Shown: positions 1 through 7,504 of the stretch, piece after piece
Numbering within the stretch: the first letter of the stretch is position 1
How the letters are laid out: each line of letters begins with the position of its first letter
DNA from: UBA4971 sp900019985
Lineage (GTDB): Bacteria; Bacillota; SHA-98; UBA4971
Assembly: GCA_050949175.1 (NCBI GenBank)
Contig: JBMNFG010000004.1
Span: 1 to 17,148 of the forward strand
Direction of reading: 5' to 3'
DNA: 17,148 nt
Notes under the pieces: generated by a model
The model's input: the letters and a program-made list of their open reading frames with translations, nothing else
Told to the model about the DNA's origin: nothing
The model's database searches: none
Translations under genes and position numbers: made by a program

Positions 1-1001
1 GAAACTGCGTACAGATTGTTGCTGACGAAATCAACAGTAAAGGCGGGATCCTCGGAGGAAGGAAGGTCGAGATCGTCATAGGTGATGATCAGGGCAGTCC
101 TAAGCAAAGCGCCCTTGTGGCACAGCGTATGATCAGCGAGAATGTAGTAGCTGTGATCGCAACCTACGGGTCGTCAATAAACGAGCCTGCCTCTACGATT
201 TATGAACGGCAAGGTTTGCTTAACATTGCTTACGGTTCAACCGCAGTTCAGCTTACTGAACACGGATGGAAGTACTTTTTCCGAACATGTTTCAGGGATG
301 ACCGTCAAGGGAATTTCTTCGCTGAGTTCGTAAACGACGTTTTGGAAGCTCAAAACGTTGCCATTATACACGATAACACGACGTTTGGAAAAGGGCTTGC
401 AGAGGCTGCTCGTGCTTCTCTCGAAAAAGCGAATAAGGCCAGAATAGTATTCTATGATGTCATCACTCCGGGTGAGAGAGATTTCACACCGGTACTTAGC
501 AGGATGAACAGGACGAATCCTGACGTTCTCTATTTCACCGGGTATTTCTCGGAGGCGGGTCTTATCATACGGCAGATGAGGGAGCTAGGTAGCAAGGCGA
601 TATTTGTAGGAGGCAATGCCGCGATAAACGATGAATTCATTGAGATAGCAGGTATAGACGTGGCGACAGGCGCTCTCATGACTCAGGAGCCAATGCCTAC
701 GGACCTCAAATACCCGGAATCACAAGCATTTCTCGATGAATACATCCGTCGACACGGTGTCCCACCAAGCAGCCCGTGGCCTGTTTATGCAGCAGACGCC
801 CTTAAAGTGATCGTTGCTGCTATTGAGGCAACAGGGTCTACCGATTCCAAGGTGCTGGCTGACTACATTCGAGATGAAATGGAAGGTCTACCGGGGATTA
901 CAGGGCCTATAGGGTTTGATGAGGTTGGAGACAGGACAGGCGCTATATACATGGCGTACGAAGTGACTGCAGACGGGAAGTTCCAACCATATCAACCGTA
1001 A
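1..1001 (+). CDS. livJ: HAAT-family ABC transporter substrate-binding protein (5' partial)
   Basis: This is a periplasmic-binding-fold type I protein of the LivJ/LivK family, which captures an amino acid outside the membrane and delivers it to a LivHMGF channel. The reading frame is already open at base 3, so the start codon, signal peptide and first lobe strands lie upstream. Translation from base 3 gives VADEINSKGGILGGRKVEIV, the typical first-lobe region. Family landmarks follow: GSS near the ligand site, the GST/AVQL loop, RTCFRDDRQG, and the second-lobe segment PDVLYFTGYFSEAG then FVGGNAAIND. Where E. coli LivJ has an acidic residue that holds the ligand amine (GPEG region), this protein appears to have Asn (GGNA); that alignment was made by eye. 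It heads the livHMGF set downstream, after a 296-nt gap. The exact ligand is unknown. Confidence 0.9.
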   Translation, partial: NCVQIVADEINSKGGILGGRKVEIVIGDDQGSPKQSALVAQRMISENVVAVIATYGSSINEPASTIYERQGLLNIAYGSTAVQLTEHGWKYFFRTCFRDDRQGNFFAEFVNDVLEAQNVAIIHDNTTFGKGLAEAARASLEKANKARIVFYDVITPGERDFTPVLSRMNRTNPDVLYFTGYFSEAGLIIRQMRELGSKAIFVGGNAAINDEFIEIAGIDVATGALMTQEPMPTDLKYPESQAFLDEYIRRHGVPPSSPWPVYAADALKVIVAAIEATGSTDSKVLADYIRDEMEGLPGITGPIGFDEVGDRTGAIYMAYEVTADGKFQPYQP

Positions 1002-1297
1002 AGGTTCGCAGAAACTCCACAGGGATACTTCCTGTATTGGAAACCTATGTCCACAGGGAGGATGATCGTGGGACTGGCTTTCCTATGCCTCGGTGATAGT
1101 ATGGCTTTAGCTTGGTAACAGGTGCAGCCGGGCAACTTGGTTGAGATGGGAGGTGCCTGTGTGGGGGCTTGCCGGCGTTTTGTCTAGGCGCTCTATAGGT
1201 GCCGGTTATATGCAGGTCAGGTACTGATAAGGTTCTGCCTGCGTTTCCGATAGCGCAGCTCATTTGCTGCATAGGGCTGAGCCCCCGCACAGATAGT
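1002..1297 (+). other. Intergenic region inside the first Liv operon; possible attenuator
   Basis: No family-level coding potential was recognised here. The decamer TCCACAGGGA occurs twice (1016-1025 and 1050-1059). A mini-ORF starts at ATG 1062, or GTG 1068 with GGAGG six bases upstream, and ends at TAA after the peptide MIVGLAFLCLGDSMALAW. Downstream, ACAGG and CCTGT (about 1120-1160) can pair. Alternatively GCCGG-G-CAA can pair with TTGCCGGC (about 1127-1174), followed by GTTTTG. The two pairings overlap, as in an attenuator, but the T-run is poor and there is no independent support. The string GATAGTATGGC occurs both inside the mini-ORF and at the livH start. Confidence 0.3.
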
Positions 1298-2203
1298 ATG
1301 GCATTATTCATAGAACAGCTTGTCAACGGACTTACAGTCGGAGCAGTGTATTCCCTTGTAGCTCTGGGGTATACAATGGTGTACGGCGTCATGAGGATGA
1401 TTAACTTCGCGCATGGCGATTTCTTCATGATTGGCTCGTACCTGGGATTTACGTTAATCAGCAGCGCACTGATTGGAGGCGCTATTCCTCTGTGGTTAGC
1501 CCTTGTTGTCATTGTGGTTCTAGCCATGATAGGTGTGGGCCTTCTCGGGATCATAGTAGAACGTGCAGCGTATCGTCCTTTGAGAAAGTCGAGTCGGCTG
1601 ACTGCAGTCGTTTCTGCAATTGGCGTGTCCATCTTCCTGCAAAATGCAGTGATGCTTATCTGGGGTCCGCGCTACAGGGCATACCCGCCGTGGGCTGTTC
1701 CCAACATTATCTGGCAGGTAGGAGATATCTACATTAATCTCATGCAAATCCTGATCCTGGCTGTATCTTTTGTCCTCATGATTGCGCTATACTTTTTTGT
1801 CCAGCACACGACGGTAGGTGCAGCAATAAGGGCAACTGCCATTGATCACGATGCTGCCAGGCTCATGGGAATAGACGTCGACCAGATAATCCGCCTTATC
1901 TTTCTAATCGGCCCTGCTTTAGGTGCTGCAGCCGGTGTGTTGCTGGGATTGTATTACAGACAAATCCACTTCACTGTAGGATGGACTTACGGACTTAAGG
2001 CCTTTACCGCTGCGATCATGGGCGGGATCGGGAACATTCCCGGAGCCATGGTAGGAGGGCTTCTCCTGGGCATTTTGGAGATGCTGGGCGCAGGTTATGT
2101 CTCTTCCGCTTGGAAAGATGTATTTGTGTTCATCATCCTCATCCTCCTGCTCATCTTCCGTCCTACAGGGCTGCTTGGAGAACGTATCGCTGAAAAGGTT
2201 TAA
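1298..2203 (+). CDS. livH: HAAT ABC transporter inner-membrane permease LivH
   Basis: This is one of the two membrane subunits of a branched-chain-type amino-acid importer; it pairs with LivM and couples to the LivG/LivF ATPases. The 301-aa protein is almost entirely hydrophobic, with about eight membrane segments. It carries the LivH hallmarks NGLTVGAVYSLVALGYTMVY near the N-terminus, then RMINFAHGDFFMIGSY. It also has the cytoplasmic coupling loop AIDHDAARLMGIDVDQI and ends with the conserved IFRPTGLLGE. I chose ATG 1298 because the family begins a few residues before this conserved block. The frame stays open upstream to a GTG at 1199, but the extra 33 residues are not family-like. No good ribosome binding site precedes 1298, so translation may be weak or coupled to something upstream. 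livM starts 21 nt after its stop. Confidence 0.92.
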   Translation: MALFIEQLVNGLTVGAVYSLVALGYTMVYGVMRMINFAHGDFFMIGSYLGFTLISSALIGGAIPLWLALVVIVVLAMIGVGLLGIIVERAAYRPLRKSSRLTAVVSAIGVSIFLQNAVMLIWGPRYRAYPPWAVPNIIWQVGDIYINLMQILILAVSFVLMIALYFFVQHTTVGAAIRATAIDHDAARLMGIDVDQIIRLIFLIGPALGAAAGVLLGLYYRQIHFTVGWTYGLKAFTAAIMGGIGNIPGAMVGGLLLGILEMLGAGYVSSAWKDVFVFIILILLLIFRPTGLLGERIAEKV

Positions 2204-2224
2204 GAGGGAGGGGCTTTAGTAGGA

Positions 2225-3235
2225 ATGGCTGAAAAAGGCACACAGACTGAATCCGAACTTAAGACGAGGCTTTCCCTCCCATCACCGAGGAGTCATATTT
2301 CGAGATTGGGGCTTCCCGCGGTTATCGTGCTCGCCGTCGTTTTTCCGCTTTTTGCAGGTGACTACTGGATAGACGTGGCCGTATTCTGGGGGATTTATGT
2401 CCTTTTGGGCTTAAGCTTAAATATTATCGTCGGTGAAGTCGGACTCTTTAATATGGGGCACGCTGCGTTCTTTGCCATAGGTTCTTATACGACTGCAATC
2501 TTAAGTGAGCAATTGGGACTATCCCTTTGGCTGTTGCTCCCGCTAAGCGGTCTTGCAGCAGGAGTAGCAGGATACGTGCTTGCCCGGCCTATTCTCCATC
2601 TCCGTGGAGATTATCTGCTCATAGTCACAATCGGTCTTAATGAGATAGTGCGTATTACTTTGCTCAATAACCCGTGGGGACTGACAGGAGGTCCCAACGG
2701 CATCATTATGCTGGATCAATTCAGGATCTTCGGTTACGCCATCCAGCGCCCGATAGACTTCTATTACCTGGTTTGGGCCCTTGTTGCGATAACCGTGTTT
2801 GTCCTTGTCCGCCTTCAGAGGTCTCGGATAGGCCGGTGCTGGAATTATGTGCGCGAAGATGAAATTGCTGCCCAGGCCATGGGGATTGACACTCGCTGGG
2901 CAAAGCTCGTGGCTTTCACCCTCGGGGCAGGTATTGCAGGGGCAACCGGGACTGTTTTCGCAGCGAAGCTCGTAGTGATATCACCTGAGAGTTTTAACTT
3001 TATGGAATCAGTTATTCTGTTTTGTATAGTCATTCTAGGTGGGATGGGGTCCATCCCGGGAGTGATTCTCGGTTCAGCCGGAATGATGGTCTTGCCTGAG
3101 CTTCTCAGGAACTTCGCCCAGTATCGTATGCTCTTCTTCGGCCTTGCTTTAGTGCTTATGATGATATTCCGCCCACAAGGCCTGTGGCCGAGCAAACGCT
3201 GGACGACAATCCTCAGAGAGGGGGAAGGCAAGTGA
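2225..3235 (+). CDS. livM: HAAT ABC transporter inner-membrane permease LivM
   Basis: This is the second membrane subunit of the importer and the partner of LivH. The 336-aa protein starts with a charged cytoplasmic tail of about 30 residues, then runs into eight to ten hydrophobic segments. Family motifs visible are LGLSLNIIVGEVGLFNMGHA followed by AFFAIGSYTT, HLRGDYLLIVTIGLNEIVRI, NNPWGLTGGPNGI, and the coupling loop REDEIAAQAMGID. The C-terminal MIFRPQGLWPSKR is typical. Start ATG 2225 is preceded by GAGGGAGGGG (about 12 nt away) and AGGA directly adjacent. The last codon and stop overlap the livG start (GTGA), which implies translational coupling. The length is normal for LivM. Unlike the second LivM in this window (7505 onward), it stands alone with no fused ATPase. 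Confidence 0.94.
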   Translation: MAEKGTQTESELKTRLSLPSPRSHISRLGLPAVIVLAVVFPLFAGDYWIDVAVFWGIYVLLGLSLNIIVGEVGLFNMGHAAFFAIGSYTTAILSEQLGLSLWLLLPLSGLAAGVAGYVLARPILHLRGDYLLIVTIGLNEIVRITLLNNPWGLTGGPNGIIMLDQFRIFGYAIQRPIDFYYLVWALVAITVFVLVRLQRSRIGRCWNYVREDEIAAQAMGIDTRWAKLVAFTLGAGIAGATGTVFAAKLVVISPESFNFMESVILFCIVILGGMGSIPGVILGSAGMMVLPELLRNFAQYRMLFFGLALVLMMIFRPQGLWPSKRWTTILREGEGK

Positions 3236-4047
3236 CAGAACAACAACAAGTCCTACTCAAACTCGATAACCTGACCAAGAACTTCGGAGGGCTACGAGCA
3301 GTTGATGAGTTTGATCTGGAGATAGCTTCAGGCAGCATCACCAGCTTAATAGGTCCGAACGGGGCAGGGAAGACAACAGTCTTCAACCTGATAACCGGCA
3401 TTTATCGGCCGGAGTCAGGCAGCATTAGGTTTAACGGATTGGAGCTTATCGGCAAACAGCCACACGAGGTGGCAAAGGTAGGAGTTGCCCGCACCTTCCA
3501 AACCCTCAGGCTCTTTGAAAACCTGACTTGCTTTGAGAATGTACTGTCAGGACAGCATTGCCGCACTTGTTCAGGAGTGATCAGTTCGATTCTGGGAACC
3601 TCTGCCCAGAGGCGGGAAGAAGAAGAGGTCAGGACGGAAGCTGAGCGGTGCTTGAAACTGGTGGATATGTGGGATTTACGAGACGAATTAGCAAAGAACC
3701 TCCCCTACGGATACAGGCGCCGCCTGGAAATCGCCAGGGCATTAGCTACCCAGCCCCATTTGCTCATTCTTGATGAGCCTGCCGGCGGACTCAATGAGCG
3801 GGAGACAGCTGAGCTCATGGATCTGATCCAGGAGATCCGAGACTCCGGGATTACGATTCTCCTTATCGAACATGATATGCAGGTAGTCATGGGGATTTCA
3901 GATTGGGTGGCTGTAATGGATAATGGCAGAAAGATTGCTGAAGGCACGCCTTACGATGTGCAGCATAACCCCTCTGTCATTGAAGCCTATCTCGGGACTG
4001 AAAATGGTGATTTCTATACAGAGTCCGAGAGGGAGGATTACGTATGA
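3232..4047 (+). CDS. livG: HAAT ABC transporter ATP-binding protein LivG
   Basis: This is a cytoplasmic ATPase subunit that forms a heterodimer with LivF and powers import. In the 271-aa form, Walker A GPNGAGKT is at residues 41-48, the LivG-type Q-loop context is VARTFQTLRLFENLT, the signature is LPYGYRRRLEIARAL from residue 157, Walker B is LLILDEPAGG with D181/E182, and the H-loop is IEHDM with H214. The start is set at GTG 3232, which overlaps the livM stop by 4 nt and follows GAGAGGGGGA. An in-frame GTG at 3184 would extend the protein back into livM and is less likely. LivG proteins usually read L-x-Y-G-Q in the signature; here it is L-P-Y-G-Y, keeping the key glycine. The gene overlaps livF by ATGA. 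Confidence 0.94.
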   Translation: MTEQQQVLLKLDNLTKNFGGLRAVDEFDLEIASGSITSLIGPNGAGKTTVFNLITGIYRPESGSIRFNGLELIGKQPHEVAKVGVARTFQTLRLFENLTCFENVLSGQHCRTCSGVISSILGTSAQRREEEEVRTEAERCLKLVDMWDLRDELAKNLPYGYRRRLEIARALATQPHLLILDEPAGGLNERETAELMDLIQEIRDSGITILLIEHDMQVVMGISDWVAVMDNGRKIAEGTPYDVQHNPSVIEAYLGTENGDFYTESEREDYV

Positions 4048-4778
4048 GCCTGCTTGAGCTTGTTGATGTGCATGTAGCTTACGGAAACGTCGAAGCAGTC
4101 AAAGGAATCAACCTTGCAGTGAATGAAGGCGAGATTGTAACCCTTCTCGGTGCCAACGGAGCTGGCAAAACCACTACGCTGAGGGCTATATCAGGTCTTC
4201 TCAGACTCCGACAGGGAGCCATCAAGTTCAATGAGCACGAGCTCCAGACGATGCCTGCCCATAGAATCGTCGAGCTTGGCATCTGCCATGTCCCTGAAGG
4301 GAGAAAGGTCTTCGGGACGCTGACTGTTGAGGAGAACTTGAATCTCGGCGCATACAAGTACCGCAAAGATCCCGAACGTGTAAAGGCCGGACGGGAACGC
4401 GTCTATCAGCTGTTTCCACGGCTTGAGGAACGGCAGAAGCAGCTTGCAGGCACTCTTTCCGGCGGTGAGCAGCAGATGCTTGCGATAGGGAGAGGGCTGA
4501 TGTCAGACCCCAGAGTGCTTCTTCTCGACGAACCGTCTTTGGGGCTTGCTCCTATACTGGTGCAGGAGATTTTCCGGACAATATGTGAGATTAACAAACA
4601 GGGAGTGACTATTCTCCTTGTTGAGCAAAATGCCCGGATTGCGCTGAAAGTCGCAGAGAGAGCCTATGTGCTTGAGACAGGAAAGATTGCGCTAAGCGGC
4701 AAGTCTGAAGAGCTCAGGCGCGATCCCAGGGTGCAGCATGCATATCTGGGAGTTAAAGAGGGAGCCGGCCTTTCTTAA
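4044..4778 (+). CDS. livF: HAAT ABC transporter ATP-binding protein LivF
   Basis: This is the second cytoplasmic ATPase subunit of the importer and partners with LivG. The 244-aa protein, a standard LivF length, has Walker A GANGAGKT at residues 36-43, the LivF marker HVPEGRKVFGTLTVEENLNL, signature LSGGEQQMLAIGRGL from residue 138, and Walker B VLLLDEPSLGLAP with D162/E163. The H-loop position reads LLVEQNAR, with Gln in place of His, which is normal for LivF. The start ATG 4044 overlaps the livG stop (ATGA), with GGGAGG at 4031-4036 as ribosome binding site. It is the last gene of the first operon. No convincing intrinsic terminator follows, although a CCTGC/GCAGG pairing about 20 nt downstream is possible. 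Confidence 0.95.
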   Translation: MSLLELVDVHVAYGNVEAVKGINLAVNEGEIVTLLGANGAGKTTTLRAISGLLRLRQGAIKFNEHELQTMPAHRIVELGICHVPEGRKVFGTLTVEENLNLGAYKYRKDPERVKAGRERVYQLFPRLEERQKQLAGTLSGGEQQMLAIGRGLMSDPRVLLLDEPSLGLAPILVQEIFRTICEINKQGVTILLVEQNARIALKVAERAYVLETGKIALSGKSEELRRDPRVQHAYLGVKEGAGLS

Positions 4779-4878
4779 CTATTGTGCCTGCCCTGTGTTT
4801 CGCGTCGTATTAGCAGGGTTCCGGAGAACTGACACAAGAACTTCCAGCGCCGACTGCAAGATTTCGCGCAGATGTTTG

Positions 4879-4908
4879 TTGACAAGTCAGACTCCCACAT
4901 GGTAATAT
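4879..4908 (+). promoter_or_regulatory. Sigma-A-type promoter of the T-box/second Liv operon
   Basis: A perfect -35 box TTGACA (4879-4884) is followed after 18 nt by TAATAT (4903-4908, four of six matches to TATAAT). Transcription would start near 4915, just before the first helix of the T-box leader. The position relative to the leader supports the call. The segment between livF and this promoter (4779-4878) shows no gene. Confidence 0.7.
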
Positions 4909-4917
4909 CGTGGCAAT

Positions 4918-5231
4918 CAGAATAGTATCTTGCGATGATTGGGGCTAGTAGGCGTATCACTACCGGCTTAGCGAGTCAGGGACGGTGCGAGCCTGATGCC
5001 GGGAAGCACGACTGAATGGGCCTGGGAGCAGTGGATCAGAAAGACCTTGGAGTCAAGTAGGGTTCACCGGGTTCCTCCCGATACAGGGGCAGGGTATAAG
5101 GAGATACGTTCTCCCGTACCTGGAGAGAGAGTCAGGGGAGTATTGTCTCACTGTGTATGAGGGTACTCATCCGGACTAATTGGGGTGGTACCGCGGAATG
5201 TAACCCGTCCTCAAAGCAGGGCGGGTTTTTT
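4918..5231 (+). promoter_or_regulatory. T-box leader riboswitch, UGG (Trp) specifier
   Basis: This is a cis-acting leader RNA that senses the charging state of a tRNA. The strictly conserved T-box AATTGGGGTGGTACCGCGG is at 5178-5196, just before a terminator. In stem I, the loop-E strand AGTA is at 4947-4950, the distal AG-bulge and hairpin (TTAGCGAG, then TCAGG/CCTGA closed by CCGGC/GCCGG) lie at about 4962-5003, and the specifier strand reads ACTGAA-TGG-GCCTGGGAGC. By alignment to the general T-box pattern (AGTAGG opposite ACTGAA, with the codon directly after GAA), the specifier is TGG at 5017-5019, i.e. tryptophan. GGC/GCC closes the loop below. The antiterminator bulge reads TGGT, which best fits a tRNA with A at position 73. 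tRNA-Trp usually has G73 and would need a G-U pair. The T-box identity is near certain; the Trp assignment is good but not proven. Confidence 0.93.
5204..5231 (+). terminator. T-box-controlled intrinsic terminator
   Basis: CCCGTCCT (5204-5211) pairs with AGGGCGGG (5218-5225) around a 6-nt loop and is followed by six T (5226-5231). Its left arm overlaps the 3' part of the antiterminator, so uncharged tRNA should prevent its formation and let transcription enter the transporter genes. Confidence 0.92.
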
Positions 5232-5355
5232 GTTTCTCTTCGGGGGGCAGTCGGCGGGCAGTGCCCGCCTTCATGCAGTCAGTGGAAAGAACCCTACTCC
5301 CATCGGGAGTTGGGGATGCGAAATACGAGTAAAGAAGCGAGGAGGCAGAGAAGAA
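5232..5355 (+). other. Leader between T-box terminator and binding-protein gene, two hairpins
   Basis: This is a 124-nt untranslated stretch with two compact hairpins: GGCGGG/CCCGCC (5253-5269, loop CAGTG) and ACTCCC/GGGAGT (5296-5310, loop ATC). Neither is followed by a T-run, so they are unlikely to be terminators. They could affect mRNA stability. The ribosome binding site GGAGG (5341-5345) lies 10 nt before the next start. Confidence 0.5.
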
Positions 5356-6552
5356 ATGATAAAAAGGCTCAACAGGCGGTTTGAGAAGATGCAAACTCTG
5401 GTCAAGATCCTATCTGCTGCAGTTCTGATCCTATGCGTTGCGACGGGTTTTGTCTACGGTAAAGAGCTTCCACCTGTCAAGATAGGTGCTGCAGGACCGT
5501 TTACAGGAGACCTGTCGAAGATAGGACTGGATGCGCTTAACGCAATCCAGATGGCAGTGGATGAGGCGAATGCAGAAGGCGGAATCAACGGACGGAAGAT
5601 TGAGGTTGTTGTAGGAGACGACATGGGAGATCCCTCCAAAGGAGTGTTGGTAGCTGAGAAGTTCGCCATGGACAGGAACGTCCTAGGTGTCGTAGGTCCG
5701 ATGAACAGCGCAACTGCGGCTGCAGCGCTTCCTGCATATGATCGAGCAGGTCTTGTAATAATCAGCCAGTCTGCCACAAACCCGGACCTCAGCGAACGGG
5801 GATACAGGGTAATGCACAGGATATGCCCGAGAGACGATGCGCAAGGCCCTGCAGCAGCTAGGTTCATAGTGGAAGAGGTAAAAGCGAAGGTTATCTACGT
5901 TATCGATGACAAGAGTACTTACGGACAAGGGCTGGCTGACCAGGTTGCAGCTGCCTTGGAGCGGATGGGAGTAAAGCTCGAGCGCGGGCAGATTTCCAGT
6001 GAAGACAGGGACTTTTCACCTATCCTTACCCGGGTAAAAGCCGCTCAGCCGGACCTGGTTTACCTCGGGCTTTCAAATCCTGCGCAAGCTGCAGGTCTAT
6101 TGAAGCAAGCGGTGGGCTTAGGTTTGTCTACCAAATTTATGGGCGGCGACTGCATGAAAGAGAAGGATCAGCTGGTGGCTGGTGCAGGAGGAGCAGCTGA
6201 AGGCATGTATATCACTGCTATCGGCAAGGATATCGCCGAAGTCCCGGCTGCACGCGAATTCATCGAGAAGTTCGAAGGCAAGTACGGTGCGATGAGTGTA
6301 TTCTCCGGTCAGAGCTACGAAGCTACGAAGATCTTGATTGAAGCTTTGAGGGCAGCTGCGGGAGATGACCCCGCAAGCCTTAACAGAGCCAAGGTGCTGG
6401 ATGCGGTCCACAACATACGCGATTACAATGGCATATTAGGTTTCCCCATAAGTTTCAACGAGAAGGGAGACGTACTCGGAGCCAGCATCTACGTATACCA
6501 GGTGGAGAACGATGATTTCGTAGAGATAAAAGAGTATCCGGCGGAGGTTTAG
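5356..6552 (+). CDS. livJ: HAAT-family ABC transporter substrate-binding protein, T-box controlled
   Basis: This 398-aa type I periplasmic-binding protein of the LivJ/LivK family is the first gene after the T-box. Start ATG 5356 has GGAGG 10 nt upstream; the in-frame ATG 33 nt later (KMQTLVK) is an alternative. Residues about 12-36 form a Sec signal (LVKILSAAVLILCVATGFVY). The Cys in LILC lacks the small residue at -1 expected of a lipobox, so lipoprotein anchoring is uncertain. The mature part shows VKIGAAGPFTGDLSKIG, VVVGDDMGDPSKGV, GPMNSATAAAALPAYDRAG, ISQSATNPDL and RICPRDDAQGPAAARFI, the same landmarks as E. coli LivJ, including the Ser/Thr that bind the amino-acid carboxylate. GGDC supplies an acidic residue in the place LivJ uses for the amine. 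The T-box suggests a tryptophan-related ligand; sequence alone cannot fix it. Confidence 0.92.
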   Translation: MIKRLNRRFEKMQTLVKILSAAVLILCVATGFVYGKELPPVKIGAAGPFTGDLSKIGLDALNAIQMAVDEANAEGGINGRKIEVVVGDDMGDPSKGVLVAEKFAMDRNVLGVVGPMNSATAAAALPAYDRAGLVIISQSATNPDLSERGYRVMHRICPRDDAQGPAAARFIVEEVKAKVIYVIDDKSTYGQGLADQVAAALERMGVKLERGQISSEDRDFSPILTRVKAAQPDLVYLGLSNPAQAAGLLKQAVGLGLSTKFMGGDCMKEKDQLVAGAGGAAEGMYITAIGKDIAEVPAAREFIEKFEGKYGAMSVFSGQSYEATKILIEALRAAAGDDPASLNRAKVLDAVHNIRDYNGILGFPISFNEKGDVLGASIYVYQVENDDFVEIKEYPAEV

Positions 6553-6555
6553 TAG

Positions 6556-7485
6556 ATGCACGGGATTTTCGCTCAGCTTCCCCAGCAGCTAATAAACGGT
6601 CTTACGTTAGGCAGTGTCTATGCCCTTTTGGCGCTGGGATACTCCATCGTCTACGGGATCTTGAGGATGCTTAACTTTGCCCACGGTGACATCTTCATGG
6701 TAGGTTCCTTGATCGGATGGGCAGTTCTTCAGTTATTCATCAACGGAGGGGCTGTCCTTGCAAGCCCCTCGCTTGTACTGCTTTTGATGGTGTGTGGGGC
6801 AGTGGTTGTCACATCGCTGCTGGGAGGCGCAATTGAGCGGTTCGCTTATCGCCCGGTTCAAGAAGGATCAAGGCTCACTACCCTTATATCAGCACTCGGC
6901 GCGTCCATAGTATTGCAGAACATTGCAATGCTCATGACGCAAGGACGTGCAAAAGCCTACCAGACCGAGCTTATCATTCCACATGACTGGGCGATCAGCG
7001 CGTTCGGGGCAACTGTATCTGCGACACGCCTGATTATATTCTGTGTATCCATCGGACTGATGCTCGCCATGGACTATGCGATAAATCACACAATGCTCGG
7101 CAAAGCAATGCGGGCAACAAGCCAGGACAGGGAAGCTGCGGAATACATGGGAATCAGGACCCAGCAAGTGATTATGGCTGCGTTTATCATCGGGTCAGGT
7201 TTGGCCGGGATCGCAGGTGTCATGATAGGGCTCTACTATACGCAGGTAGACTTTATGATCGGTTTTTCTGCAGGTATGAAAGCCTTTACCGCTGCGGTGC
7301 TGGGAGGCATCGGAAACGTCCGCGGCGCAATGGCAGGCGGGCTTGTCTTGGGGCTTGCAGAAAGCCTTGGAGTTCTGTTCTTGGCTCCGGTATACAAGGA
7401 CGTCATAGTCTTTTCCGTGCTTATTGCAGTTTTGATATTAAGACCCCAGGGAATCTTGGGGAAACCTGTGGAAGAGAAAGTGTAG
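6556..7485 (+). CDS. livH: HAAT ABC transporter permease LivH (second system)
   Basis: This is a membrane subunit of the T-box-controlled importer and should pair with the LivM part of the downstream fusion protein. The 309-aa hydrophobic protein has about eight membrane segments, with LINGLTLGSVYALLALGYSI, RMLNFAHGDIFMVGSLIG, the coupling loop ATSQDREAAEYMGIRTQQV, and the ending ILRPQGILGKPVEEKV. ATG 6556 follows the binding-protein stop by 3 nt and has GGAGG (6543-6547) eight nt upstream. It is a clear paralogue of the LivH at 1298-2203, so the two Liv systems probably arose by duplication or by acquisition of related operons. The gap to the fusion gene is 19 nt. Confidence 0.94.
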   Translation: MHGIFAQLPQQLINGLTLGSVYALLALGYSIVYGILRMLNFAHGDIFMVGSLIGWAVLQLFINGGAVLASPSLVLLLMVCGAVVVTSLLGGAIERFAYRPVQEGSRLTTLISALGASIVLQNIAMLMTQGRAKAYQTELIIPHDWAISAFGATVSATRLIIFCVSIGLMLAMDYAINHTMLGKAMRATSQDREAAEYMGIRTQQVIMAAFIIGSGLAGIAGVMIGLYYTQVDFMIGFSAGMKAFTAAVLGGIGNVRGAMAGGLVLGLAESLGVLFLAPVYKDVIVFSVLIAVLILRPQGILGKPVEEKV

Positions 7486-7504
7486 GAGGGGGAGGGAAGA
7501 GGCC

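Noticed and set aside
1199..1297. N-terminal extension of LivH from GTG 1199
   Set aside because: The extra 33 residues are not family-like, and the conserved LivH N-terminus starts right after ATG 1298.
1045..1632. 195-aa minus-strand ORF
   Set aside because: It is antisense to livH and the gap before it, with composition typical of a complement of a hydrophobic gene and no recognisable domain.
5185..5355. N-terminal extension of the second binding protein from within the T-box
   Set aside because: It would translate the T-box and its terminator. A proper signal peptide and ribosome binding site support ATG 5356.
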